Positions 27,174 through 35,521 are shown, numbered from the stretch's first letter. The stretch: 64,000 nt of DNA from Photobacterium marinum (GCF_000331515.1 NZ_AMZO01000011.1:1-64000), one strand, 5' to 3'. The notes: generated from the sequence alone by a model not told the origin. Numbers and translations: made by a program.

Positions 27174-29302
27174 TAATCATTTACCGATGTGGAAGCTAAA
27201 GCGACTGGGTATACTTTACCACTTCCAGCCTGCTTCAATAGCGCAGCACCAACTGTAAAGGTCCATTTTGATCGAACTACGTCGTCGACTAATAAAACAC
27301 TGCCTTCAGGGCCTAACTTAGTGACCTTGAATGCACCGTCTAAATTCGAACACTGATGGTATCTGTTCTGCTGCCATTTTTGTGGTTCATTCTCTAATAC
27401 TTTCTCCAAAGAATCCACGAATGGAAGATCAAGTTTATCAGCTAAACGCTTCGCAAAATCAGGTACTAACGTCTTATGATTTAGCGATGGGATGCAACAC
27501 ACCCACGTTGGGAAGTCTTCTGGCTGCCATCGTTCAATAATCATTTCAGCGGTCGCATCCACCAGCTCATCCCTGAAGTGGTTGCTATGCTTATCATCTG
27601 CAACCATCTGGCCCCATCCAGCATCTCCCCAACGAGACAATATTCGACCAGGTTCCGCTGCTAATTCTCCCAATACTCTAGGAAAATCATATCTTATAAA
27701 AGTTTTGGCTGCTTCATCATTTGAGGCTGCAATTTGTTTCCTTGGTTCCATTACCATCTCACTTCGGCAAAGGAAGCCTGCAGCCTTTTGCCCGAGTGTT
27801 TCATCTATCCTCGTAGGCAATAACTCTTCGCCTATGCAATTTTCACACTTACCACATGGTTCAGTTGAGTGATCATCTAAGGCATTTCGGACGGTGAGCA
27901 TCAAGCAATCTTTACTTTCGAGGTACTCGGTCATTTCCATCCATTCAGCTTCTCTAATCCCCGTTATAGCTTGAACCTTATTCATGTCCATTCGATAAGG
28001 AATTGGGTTTCGATGCCATTTTTTACCAACATTCCCTACTGGAGCTGAATATTCGGCAGCAAGAAACTTTAGGACGTGCTCAATTCTTCCCTGGGGGAGA
28101 TTGGCTTCTTTTTCTAAGCTTTCTGGAGTTAAATAGTCAACGGGTTCAAGCGCATTCAAAATTCGCTGAACATTAGCTTGCGTAGGAAACGCTGTTTTTC
28201 GAAAGAACTCATGAATTCTGGCATCTTCTTCCCCTGACATTAAAATACCTACAGCAGAATCAATACCCCGTCCTGCACGACCAACTTGCTGATAAAAGGC
28301 AACAATCGAGCCAGGAGCTTGAAAGTGAATAACAAAGCCCAAATCAGGTTTGTCATACCCCATACCTAACGCTGTTGTCGCAACAAGAACTTTCAGCTCA
28401 TTGTTCAGCAACTGCAGCTCAAGGTGTTCGCGATACGTGTCAGTATCTAACTTCCCTCGTTCATTGACAAAGTCAGAATTTGTCACGCCACTATAATAAG
28501 GTTTAGCGTCGATACCACATGTATTGAGCCAACGCGAAACGATTTCAGCATCTCGCTGTGTAAGCACATATACAATACCTGTATTATCTAAATTAGGTAT
28601 AACCTGGGCTAACCAAGCTAAGCGAGATGGTTGATCAGGAAGAACAATATTTTGTAGTGCAAGACTCTCCCTAATAAGTGACCCTCGTTGAATTTCAATA
28701 TTGCCAAGCTGAGTTTGAATATCATCCACCACTCTATCATTCGCCGTAGCTGTTGTACCTAATACAGGCGTATTATCAGGTAATAGCTTTAGGATATTAG
28801 TAATACGTCGATAGTCAGGACGAAAATCATGCCCCCAATCCGAAATGCAATGCGCTTCATCCACAACCATTAAGGAAATTTTGTCCGAGATTGGGCGAAG
28901 GACTGTTTCAACAAAATTATCGTTTGCAAGACGCTCAGGAGATATCAATAGACAATCAACCTCACCATCTAAGATCTCGCGCTTCACTTTCTCCCAATCA
29001 TTAATATTGGTTGAATTCATCGTTACAGCGTTAATACCCAATCGCTTTGCAGACTCAATTTGGTTACGCATCAAAGCAAGAAGCGGCGAAACGATGATTG
29101 TTGGACCTTGCCCTCTATCCCTGAAGATTTTTGTGCTGATAAAATAGACCGAGCTCTTACCCCATCCTGTTCGCTGTACAACCAACAGTTTCTGATGATG
29201 GTTTACCAGTGCATCAATGGCTTCCCATTGCCCATCACGAAAATGTGCATCTTCTTGGCCAATTGCGGTTCTAAGTAGCAACTCTGCGTCTTGTCTATTC
29301 AT
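27173..29302 (-). CDS. RecQ-family helicase fused to a phosphoribosyltransferase-like domain
   Basis: 709 aa. SF2 helicase: Walker A RTGWGKSS (44-51), DEAH box with RecQ aromatic loop VVDEAHCISDWGHDFRPDY (147-165), motif VLGTTATA, and motif VI QQVGRAGRG. A zinc-knuckle-like CGKCENC follows, then an extra C-terminal ~110 residues with PRTase features: VCCIPSLNHKTLVPDFAKRLADKL and the PRPP-loop-like SVLLVDDVVRSKWTF (~668-682). Housekeeping RecQ instead carries RQC and HRDC domains. It is first in a two-gene operon with the DprA-like gene. The enzymatic activity of the PRTase fold is untested. Confidence 0.85.
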   Translation of the reverse strand: MNRQDAELLLRTAIGQEDAHFRDGQWEAIDALVNHHQKLLVVQRTGWGKSSVYFISTKIFRDRGQGPTIIVSPLLALMRNQIESAKRLGINAVTMNSTNINDWEKVKREILDGEVDCLLISPERLANDNFVETVLRPISDKISLMVVDEAHCISDWGHDFRPDYRRITNILKLLPDNTPVLGTTATANDRVVDDIQTQLGNIEIQRGSLIRESLALQNIVLPDQPSRLAWLAQVIPNLDNTGIVYVLTQRDAEIVSRWLNTCGIDAKPYYSGVTNSDFVNERGKLDTDTYREHLELQLLNNELKVLVATTALGMGYDKPDLGFVIHFQAPGSIVAFYQQVGRAGRGIDSAVGILMSGEEDARIHEFFRKTAFPTQANVQRILNALEPVDYLTPESLEKEANLPQGRIEHVLKFLAAEYSAPVGNVGKKWHRNPIPYRMDMNKVQAITGIREAEWMEMTEYLESKDCLMLTVRNALDDHSTEPCGKCENCIGEELLPTRIDETLGQKAAGFLCRSEMVMEPRKQIAASNDEAAKTFIRYDFPRVLGELAAEPGRILSRWGDAGWGQMVADDKHSNHFRDELVDATAEMIIERWQPEDFPTWVCCIPSLNHKTLVPDFAKRLADKLDLPFVDSLEKVLENEPQKWQQNRYHQCSNLDGAFKVTKLGPEGSVLLVDDVVRSKWTFTVGAALLKQAGSGKVYPVALASTSVND

Positions 29303-29416
29303 CTAGCCCACCGTTAGAATTATAAAGTCCGAACAATAATAAAAACTTGTTGCATACAATGCAGTGACATAATCTAACTCTTGAATAGGCAAAATATCAA
29401 CTAACTAGCGCTATAG

Positions 29417-29608
29417 TTAATTCAGACTAGTCGCACGTTCAATAAGTTTCGCTTCCATCCATTCCTGAACCTCATCCTCAACCCAAGCTACGGCTCTGCC
29501 CCCAAGTGGGACACTCTTCGGAAAAGTCCCTTCAGCCATGAAGTTGTAAATACTTGAACGGCTTAAACCAGTCACATTCATTACTTCTTTTAATCTCATG
29601 AATCGCAT
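29417..29608 (-). CDS. AlpA family DNA-binding regulator (second copy)
   Basis: 63 aa: MRLKEVMNVTGLSRSSIYNFMAEGTFPKSVPLGGRAVAWVEDEVQEW. Clearly related to the first AlpA (shared TGLSRSS.Y and PLGGRAVAWVE). GGAG precedes the ATG by 12 nt. It is divergent from radC, so it may control that operon as well as excision. Two AlpA copies suggest that two elements have merged or that regulatory tasks are divided. Confidence 0.9.
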   Translation of the reverse strand: MRFMRLKEVMNVTGLSRSSIYNFMAEGTFPKSVPLGGRAVAWVEDEVQEWMEAKLIERATSLN

Positions 29609-29750
29609 TGAAAAATCTCCATTTAATTCTCTTCAATGGATTCCCCTTCGAGTAGAAAAAAAACTGTTTCTTGACTGCCACCAATTAATCTTTTTTCAGA
29701 TATATGTCATCAGCATGAATTCACTCTCTTACTAATTAATAGAGGTATTT

Positions 29751-30227
29751 ATGCATAAGCCACATCCAACTTTGTATCGTCGTGTAGCGGTTGTCAGCGA
29801 ACGTCAGGTACTGGAACAAGCAGCTGAGATTCTTGAAAGAAACTACGTTAGAGGAGATGCATTCTGTAACCCTCAAGCGACTAAAGACTACATAGCCTAC
29901 AAATTAGGTCATCGGAAACGGGAAGTTTTCGCAGTTATGTTTTTGGACAACCAGCACCAACTCATTGAGTTCAAGGTACTGTTCTTAGGAACAATAGACT
30001 CTGCCAATGTCTATCCACGAGAGGTAGTAAAAGCAGCTCTGAATGCTAATGCTGCAGCAGTCATCATCGCTCACAACCACCCTTCCGGAGATCCTACCCC
30101 ATCTAACGCAGATAGACGCATTACTCGACGCCTTGTCGAGGCTCTGGCCTTAATCGATGTACGGGTTTTGGATCATATCGTGGTCGGAAGAGATTGTGTG
30201 TCATTCGCTGAGAGGGGCTATCTATGA
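29751..30227 (+). CDS. radC: RadC-family JAB/MPN domain protein
   Basis: 158 aa, the short mobile-element form lacking the N-terminal HhH domain of chromosomal RadC. The JAMM-type metal motif HNHPSGDPTPSNAD is at 108-121. Short RadC proteins are regular passengers of integrative elements; their activity remains undefined and no repair function should be assumed. The stop overlaps the next start (ATGA). Confidence 0.92.
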   Translation: MHKPHPTLYRRVAVVSERQVLEQAAEILERNYVRGDAFCNPQATKDYIAYKLGHRKREVFAVMFLDNQHQLIEFKVLFLGTIDSANVYPREVVKAALNANAAAVIIAHNHPSGDPTPSNADRRITRRLVEALALIDVRVLDHIVVGRDCVSFAERGYL

Positions 30228-30664
30228 ACCAAGTAATGATTAGCAACCATCAAACAAGTATCAACAGCACGCTTTCAGAGCTAATTAGCACTATCTTAGG
30301 TGGCTTTGTCATTCCTGAAGATGCAAAGCGCATTAATCTTAACTTTCGTCAAAAAGAGAGTAGCTCTAAGAACCCGTTGCAACCTGTCGAAATGCAGCTT
30401 GAACGAGAACAAATAAAAGCTTTCTGGCAACTGAGATTTATCGCCACATTTGATGTAATTAATGACACGCCATCCAGGAGTGAACTGTCACTCTACTTTA
30501 ATTTCGCACACAGTTGGTTCTATCACCCGGAAACACGTCAATGTACTTTGTCACAGCCAAAGGTCCAGGCATTACTAAATAGTTGGGTTATCGCTTTCTA
30601 CAAGCACCTGACAACAGAACAGCTAAATGACTTACATCTTAAAGTTATTGATTACTTTGAATAA
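30224..30664 (+). CDS. DUF2787-like protein
   Basis: 146 aa, coupled to radC by a 4-bp overlap. INLNFRQKESSSKNPLQPVEMQLERE and the following WQLRFIATF...LYFNFAHSWFYHPETRQ pattern match my memory of DUF2787, a family found beside radC in Vibrio islands. No catalytic motif, signal peptide or membrane segment visible. Function unknown. Confidence 0.65.
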   Translation: MNQVMISNHQTSINSTLSELISTILGGFVIPEDAKRINLNFRQKESSSKNPLQPVEMQLEREQIKAFWQLRFIATFDVINDTPSRSELSLYFNFAHSWFYHPETRQCTLSQPKVQALLNSWVIAFYKHLTTEQLNDLHLKVIDYFE

Positions 30665-30677
30665 ACAAGGAAGATAA

Positions 30678-31172
30678 ATGAATTTAGTAAAGATAATTAG
30701 CGTATCTTTGTTAGGGAATTTAGCTCAAAGCCTATACGATAACCTGTTCAACAAAACACCTTACCCTATTCGTGGCAGTGTCGTTTACTGTGACTTGGCA
30801 TTCGGTCATGCTGAACATTCTGGTATTTATATCGGTGACGATCAAATTGTTCACCGTAATAAATATGGCTTGATTGAGATTGTTTCATCTCGAGGTTTTT
30901 TGGCTGGAACCACGGCCATCACAATATATGTCAGTTGTGATTGTAATGGCCGGGCTGTTGGTGATGAGGATATAGCAATACTTGCAGAGTCAATGGTAGG
31001 AAGCCTTCATGATTACTCTCTGCTGTCTCGTAATTGCCATCAATTTTGTAGCTATTGCCTCAATGGTAATTGGTCAAATAGTAATGTACTTCTGACACAA
31101 TTAAAGTCTGAAGCAAAACTTTTTTTACGAGCTTCGCAGTGGCGGGCCTGGGACCTATTACATCGTCCTTAA
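30678..31172 (+). CDS. LRAT/NlpC-P60-like papain-fold protein
   Basis: 164 aa. RGSVVYCDLAFGHAEHSGIYIGDDQIVHR supplies the LRAT-family His (H47), and SRNCHQFCSYCLNG the Cys motif (C120), equivalent to NCEHF. The permuted papain fold catalyses acyl transfer or thioester/amide hydrolysis in characterised relatives. Residues 1-20 form a short hydrophobic segment that might anchor it to the membrane. Third gene of the radC operon, closed by a strong terminator. Whether it is a toxin, lipase or peptidase cannot be decided. Confidence 0.75.
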   Translation: MNLVKIISVSLLGNLAQSLYDNLFNKTPYPIRGSVVYCDLAFGHAEHSGIYIGDDQIVHRNKYGLIEIVSSRGFLAGTTAITIYVSCDCNGRAVGDEDIAILAESMVGSLHDYSLLSRNCHQFCSYCLNGNWSNSNVLLTQLKSEAKLFLRASQWRAWDLLHRP

Positions 31173-31180
31173 TAAGAGTG

Positions 31181-31210
31181 AGAAGCCCTGAATATAGGGC
31201 TTCTTTTTTT
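31181..31210 (+). terminator. terminator of the radC operon
   Basis: AGAAGCCCT/AGGGCTTCT stem, five-base loop, seven T. Confidence 0.9.
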
Positions 31211-31904
31211 AGTTGAAAACACTTAAGTGCTCTCTTCGTCGCTGACTATATCCAAAAGAACGCCTATCGCTTGAAATGTTTTTTGTTTGATATTTCGCCA
31301 TATAACTTGCTCGTTGAAATAAATTACAGAACTGCTCTCTATAACTACGAGAGTTTTGTTCTAAATAGTAATATGGATTCCGTGGAATATGAACAGCCCT
31401 ATGCGCATCATATACTGAAATATTCAGCACCTGAGCCCATGCCTCAACTAACATTTGATAGACACTCTTTCTATCATAATTTTCGCGTGGTGTTTCAATT
31501 TTGCCGACCCTCTGAAAATTATCTTTATTAAGAAATACCATTACATGGAAGTGGTCGTTAATAGCCTCATTACACTCACGACACCACAAATAGTGAACAC
31601 CTCTATTACGATGAACTCTTACCCCTCTCTTATTTCTCCTATCAAGTTCTGCATCATGCTTAGCTTTAAAAGACCTAAAAAAGCCTCCAATGTCATTATA
31701 CATTGGATTCTGTCGATACCTGCGTGGATAGCGAAGAACAAAAGTAACCGCAAAAACTCGGCTGTACAGTTCACTCGTATAGTTTATTACCTTATCGATG
31801 CTATTTAAATAACAGCTTACATATGGAGCGTTCTTAGCTGCTAACTCAATTCCTTTATAACAAGCATTCTTGTGGAATTTGTTTTTTCTTTGATAGTTAC
31901 TCAT
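31209..31904 (-). CDS. YfjJ/inovirus Gp2-like protein, possible HUH Rep
   Basis: 231 aa, start at 31904 behind AGGTTCAGAA. FAVTFVLRYP, the motif DHFHVMVFL (HFH at 118-120, an HUH motif) and ASYMAKYQTK (Tyr 201/205) correspond in order to rolling-circle Rep motifs and to the YagK/YfjJ (Gp2) family of prophage-like elements. It would nick DNA at an origin; the neighbouring AT-rich spacer upstream of its start is the natural candidate. Convergent with the radC operon. Replication activity is inference. Confidence 0.7.
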   Translation of the reverse strand: MSNYQRKNKFHKNACYKGIELAAKNAPYVSCYLNSIDKVINYTSELYSRVFAVTFVLRYPRRYRQNPMYNDIGGFFRSFKAKHDAELDRRNKRGVRVHRNRGVHYLWCRECNEAINDHFHVMVFLNKDNFQRVGKIETPRENYDRKSVYQMLVEAWAQVLNISVYDAHRAVHIPRNPYYYLEQNSRSYREQFCNLFQRASYMAKYQTKNISSDRRSFGYSQRRREHLSVFN

Positions 31905-32685
31905 TTCTGAACCTCTAGGTTTGTATTCAACATACAAAGAGGACTAGATGTAATAATTAACCACCTTACATAATTAGTTCTACATGATTATCTATTCGAT
32001 GATTACTCATCTACTAACCTTCCCTATCACTTCTTACTATTATTTTTATATATGATTAATCTAATGATTGCTAAAACATATTAAACAATACCGACAGTTT
32101 TAACCTTAAGACAAAATATCTAACAGCAATAAAACCAAAGAACAAACAGATTAAATACCACTCTCAACTTAAGGGCAAAAGTTAATATGAATTACATCTC
32201 CATTAAGCAGACATTGGTACCTTTAATTAATAAGTACTTTTATTATCAGAGTCATACCAACCCTGGGCATACTATTACAAGAACAATAAAAAAATAACGA
32301 CCACATAGATCTAAGGAGCCAAGGAGCCAAGGAGCCATTATAAAACTAACTACGTCCTAGGTTTTCTGCATATCACATCTCCCCCCTCAGCTTTATCCAC
32401 TCAACAAAGCGTGAGCATGTCACATCCACCCACATGTTCATAACTCAACTCATATGTCTGCTTAAGCCAAGTCATCCATCTCAGAGAGACAAATAACAGC
32501 TTCATTCATATCAATAACTTAAGATACATGCTCTTATCTGTAAACTCTATAAAAACTTGTGACAAACTCTATAGAAAGACACTGTAAAACTACGGTAAAG
32601 TCACTCGAAAATCATCAAGATATCTACACGGAGATATCAAAGTAGTTGTGGTTTTTAACTGTTAATTTCATACAAGGGATTGGAG
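31905..32685. other. AT-rich intergenic region, candidate origin or regulatory region
   Basis: About 780 bp without a convincing gene, between the Rep-like gene and a plus-strand gene. It contains three tandem AAGGAGCC octamers (32313-32336) and a repeated AAACTCTATA (32543-32552 and 32564-32573), the latter close to the promoter region of the next gene. A 36-codon ORF from ATG at 32187 to 32297 has a poorly spaced AAGGG and no recognisable product. Confidence 0.5.
32313..32336 (+). repeat. three tandem AAGGAGCC octamers
   Basis: Perfect 8-bp units at 32313-32320, 32321-32328 and 32329-32336, standing out as GC-richer in very AT-rich DNA. Confidence 0.9.
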
Positions 32686-33585
32686 ATGTTAGATTTTTCT
32701 AGTTCAGAACGAATTGAAGCAAAATCAGAAAGTGAAGCCATGTTTTACGCTAAATATTTAAATATAGATCCAAAAGGCATTGATTATTTTTTATATTTCC
32801 AAAGAGAGCCTTTAGATGAAAAAAACCGACTAATAAATAAATATTTAGCTGAAAAATATTCAGAAAAAGAATTAAAGTTCCGCGTCAAACAAATGATTAA
32901 GACTTATGAGAGTGAAAAGATATGTAACCAAGATTGGTTTTGGCTAAGTGCTGTTGATGAACGAGCAATAAACTGGGCCTGGGGTTATATACAATTAAAT
33001 AAAGACAAAGAAATTTACTCAAGAAAGTTAAAAATTGAAACTGCTATCAACAAACTAAACCTAAACAAATTAGATCCAGACACTGCTACAACTTTAGCTC
33101 GTCGTAATTGCTTAATTGAATCTTTTCAAGAGACTAATGCACAAATAGAAGAAAGAAAGATTATAGCCAAAGATTTATTAAGAGAATGGGAGTATATCCT
33201 AAACAAAAAAGGCTTAGAATCATTAATTGATAGATATAATGAAAAGCAATGTGAATGGGCCTTATCATACTTAAAAGAAATACGCACAACCAATCATTCT
33301 CGAAGACTATTTAAGTCAATCAACAATAAAGAGAAATATTTCTCTGCAATTGCTTTGTTTGATCTCATCAACGACGATAGAGATAAAGAATTAATCTTAA
33401 TGAAGATGAGAAAGGCATGGACACAGTATAAGTATAGGTCTAAACAAAATGGAAAGAAATCATATAGCATTAGTATGTCAAAAACGACTAAAAGTAAACT
33501 TGATAAAATAGTTGAACACACAAACAGTAAAATATGTGACACAATAGAGCGGCTGATAAATGATGAATATGAAAGATTAAATTAA
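32686..33585 (+). CDS. unrecognised protein with ribbon-helix-helix-like C-terminus
   Basis: 299 aa, start at 32686 behind AAGGGA. Very AT-rich codon usage, unlike core genes. Lys/Glu-rich and mostly helical; no signal peptide or membrane segment. The last ~45 residues (KKSYSISMSKTTKSKLDKIVEHTNS... TIERLINDEYERL) look like a MetJ/Arc-type ribbon-helix-helix DNA-binding domain: one strand, then two helices. The N-terminal 250 residues are unfamiliar. It lies 79 bp upstream of the HNH nuclease gene in the same direction, so regulator or partner are both possible. Confidence 0.6.
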   Translation: MLDFSSSERIEAKSESEAMFYAKYLNIDPKGIDYFLYFQREPLDEKNRLINKYLAEKYSEKELKFRVKQMIKTYESEKICNQDWFWLSAVDERAINWAWGYIQLNKDKEIYSRKLKIETAINKLNLNKLDPDTATTLARRNCLIESFQETNAQIEERKIIAKDLLREWEYILNKKGLESLIDRYNEKQCEWALSYLKEIRTTNHSRRLFKSINNKEKYFSAIALFDLINDDRDKELILMKMRKAWTQYKYRSKQNGKKSYSISMSKTTKSKLDKIVEHTNSKICDTIERLINDEYERLN

Positions 33586-33664
33586 AACCATCTTATCGTA
33601 ATCATAATAAGATCATGACTAACAAACCATAAACTTTTATTAAGGACCTTTTCAGAGTATTACC

Positions 33665-34702
33665 ATGGAAAACAAACTTGCAAGAATCTGCTTCAATACA
33701 AATAAGTGGATATTACCTTCAGGAAATTTTGGCAAGAGTAAAGATCGTAACTCATTTGAATACGATAGAGGTTATGGTCACGAAGAATGGTTGAACGACC
33801 ACAGTAAGCTTATTAATGGATATAAATACTCATTTCTTCAACCTATCAACACACCAAACAAAAAACATCAAGGATTAGACTATGCGATATGGTTATATAC
33901 TATGGACGGTAATCGAAAATTATGTTTGGGTAAAATTAAAAAGGTTGAGTGTGTCACCCGAAAGCAAGCCGAAGTAGCTATATCTAACTACCATGAGTCT
34001 GGTTGGTTTGATGATATGTATCAACAACTCAAATCACTAGATATTGATACAAGCTCTTTCATAGAAGATGACGCATTAAACTTATTTAATATAAGATTTA
34101 AGCCTCATGATTTAATATGGTTCGATGAACCTATAGATATTACCGAACATTATGGTAATAACCGTTATGTGTTACTCAATCTTGCAGATCCAGATTTTGT
34201 TGAAAAGCAAGTACTCGATGATAATTTAAGTATTGATATAAATCAGATTGTCGATGATACATCTCTTTCCCACTCGGAACGAGAAAGCCTTATCATGGCA
34301 AGAGTAGGCCAAGGGAAATTTCGGCAGCATGTAATAAACACATGGGGTGGTGAGAAATGTGCAATAACACTAACTGATGTCCGTGACATACTGATTGCCT
34401 CTCACATTAAAGCATGGAAAGATTGTAAAACAACTAAGGAACGACTTGATGGTGCAAATGGTATTATGCTGTGTGCTCACATTGATAAGCTTTTTGATAA
34501 CCACCTTATAACGTTCAAATTTAATAATAACAAATACAAACTTGAAGTCTCACCATCGTTAGATATGAGACAAATGAATGGGCTTGGGTTAGAGAGTGGT
34601 CATGAACTTAATATCACGCATCTTGATTTTGACTCCCTTGAAAGGTTCAAAAGCTATATGGATTATCATAACCAAGAATTTGATATGAAAAATGCCAGAT
34701 AG
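33665..34702 (+). CDS. HNH endonuclease with an N-terminal sensor-like domain
   Basis: 345 aa. The C-terminal third is an HNH_2-type nuclease: FRQHVINTWGGEKCAIT (Cys232), ASHIKAW (His247), NGIMLCAHIDKLFD (Asn265, His272, Asp278). Residues 1-~115 (ICFNTNKWILPSG, GYGHEEWLND, YKYSFLQPIN, AIWLYTMDGNRKLCLGKI) form a compact domain I have seen in front of HNH nucleases; a modified-base or nucleotide reader is plausible but unproven. Very AT-rich and last gene of the island. Likely restriction of foreign or modified DNA. Confidence 0.8.
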   Translation: MENKLARICFNTNKWILPSGNFGKSKDRNSFEYDRGYGHEEWLNDHSKLINGYKYSFLQPINTPNKKHQGLDYAIWLYTMDGNRKLCLGKIKKVECVTRKQAEVAISNYHESGWFDDMYQQLKSLDIDTSSFIEDDALNLFNIRFKPHDLIWFDEPIDITEHYGNNRYVLLNLADPDFVEKQVLDDNLSIDINQIVDDTSLSHSERESLIMARVGQGKFRQHVINTWGGEKCAITLTDVRDILIASHIKAWKDCKTTKERLDGANGIMLCAHIDKLFDNHLITFKFNNNKYKLEVSPSLDMRQMNGLGLESGHELNITHLDFDSLERFKSYMDYHNQEFDMKNAR

Positions 34703-34746
34703 TTTTAAAACAATCCTGGCTCTAATCGTCACCATTAATCCATAGA

Positions 34747-34793
34747 CATCCATTAATAACCATAACCTATTGTATTCCAAATGGTATTCCAAA
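34747..34793 (+). repeat. right-end repeats matching the island left end
   Basis: TTGTATTCCA (34770-34779) and TGGTATTCCA (34782-34791) have the same 12-bp period as at the left end; the 22-bp block 34772-34793 matches 13219-13240 at 21 of 22 positions. CATCCATTAA (34747-34756) also recurs at 13184-13193, in the same order. Confidence 0.8.
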
Positions 34794-35521
34794 AGAAAAG
34801 CAAATTTAAAATAAACGTTTTTAAACAATAGGTTATATCACCAATTCAGCTTACGCCAGCGCAGGGAAAATCAACATTACATATAACCATCGCCAAAGCC
34901 TCAAATTAATATATCCACCGCACACCTAATTAACCAATTCCCCCACCGTATACCCACCAGCAAATCACGGCATCTCAGTTAGTAAAAGTCTCTCAAAGTG
35001 ACTCAAATTTTCTTCTCATTTCGGCCTGTTTGTTGCACTACATTCATACTTGGTTACGCCCTTATGCCCACAAAGCATTCCAACCTATTGATGTAAAAGG
35101 TGTTTAGCCAACGACAAACGTCAAAAAATTGCCGAACCATTAGCAAAATGTGAGCTGGGTAATAAATACCGGCAATCAGTTATGCGCAACTGATTATATT
35201 AAAAGGTCAAAGTATCGACAGAACGACACCGTTCATATATTTTTCAGCACAAAATAAAGACGTTCGCAAACGAAGCTCTATTGATAGAAAAATTACCAAT
35301 ATTTGCTATCTAACTGATGAACACCAAGTGGTCAAACCACAAAAGTTGACACAACTCGCAGATTCATTTTTAGCGCCACTCTTATTTTACCGTCAAAATT
35401 TTGTTCCCTTTTTTACCCATCATGCCAATTAAGGATATTCCTTTAACGAAATCAATCGCACTTTTTATGCTTCATGGATTCCTTTGCAATTGATCTCAGT
35501 AAAATGCGCTATGACTTTTAC

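Larger units (their letters stand above)
13105..34793. mobile_element. integrative genomic island at the ssrA locus
   Basis: About 21.7 kb between tmRNA and an XRE/yjjX/trpR core block. It carries a P4-type integrase at its left end, two AlpA regulators, RadC, a Rep-like gene and several defence systems. A 22-bp direct repeat with one mismatch occurs at 13219-13240 and 34772-34793. A weaker 14/20 match to the tmRNA 3' end occurs at 34844-34863, so the right boundary may be either 34793 or about 34863. The right part (31.9-34.9 kb) is markedly more AT-rich than the core. ssrA 3' ends are classic targets of this integrase family; the exact crossover point is inference. Confidence 0.87.

Noticed and set aside
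25842..29302. Housekeeping dprA and recQ
   Set aside because: The Rossmann motif and the C-terminal domains differ from chromosomal DprA and RecQ; the pair is coupled and island-borne.
29751..30227. RadC as a DNA repair protein
   Set aside because: It is the short mobile-element form; the historical repair phenotype was not due to radC, and nothing in the sequence supports such a role.
32313..32336. Tandem octamers as a CRISPR array
   Set aside because: Units are contiguous 8-mers without spacers, and no cas gene is present.
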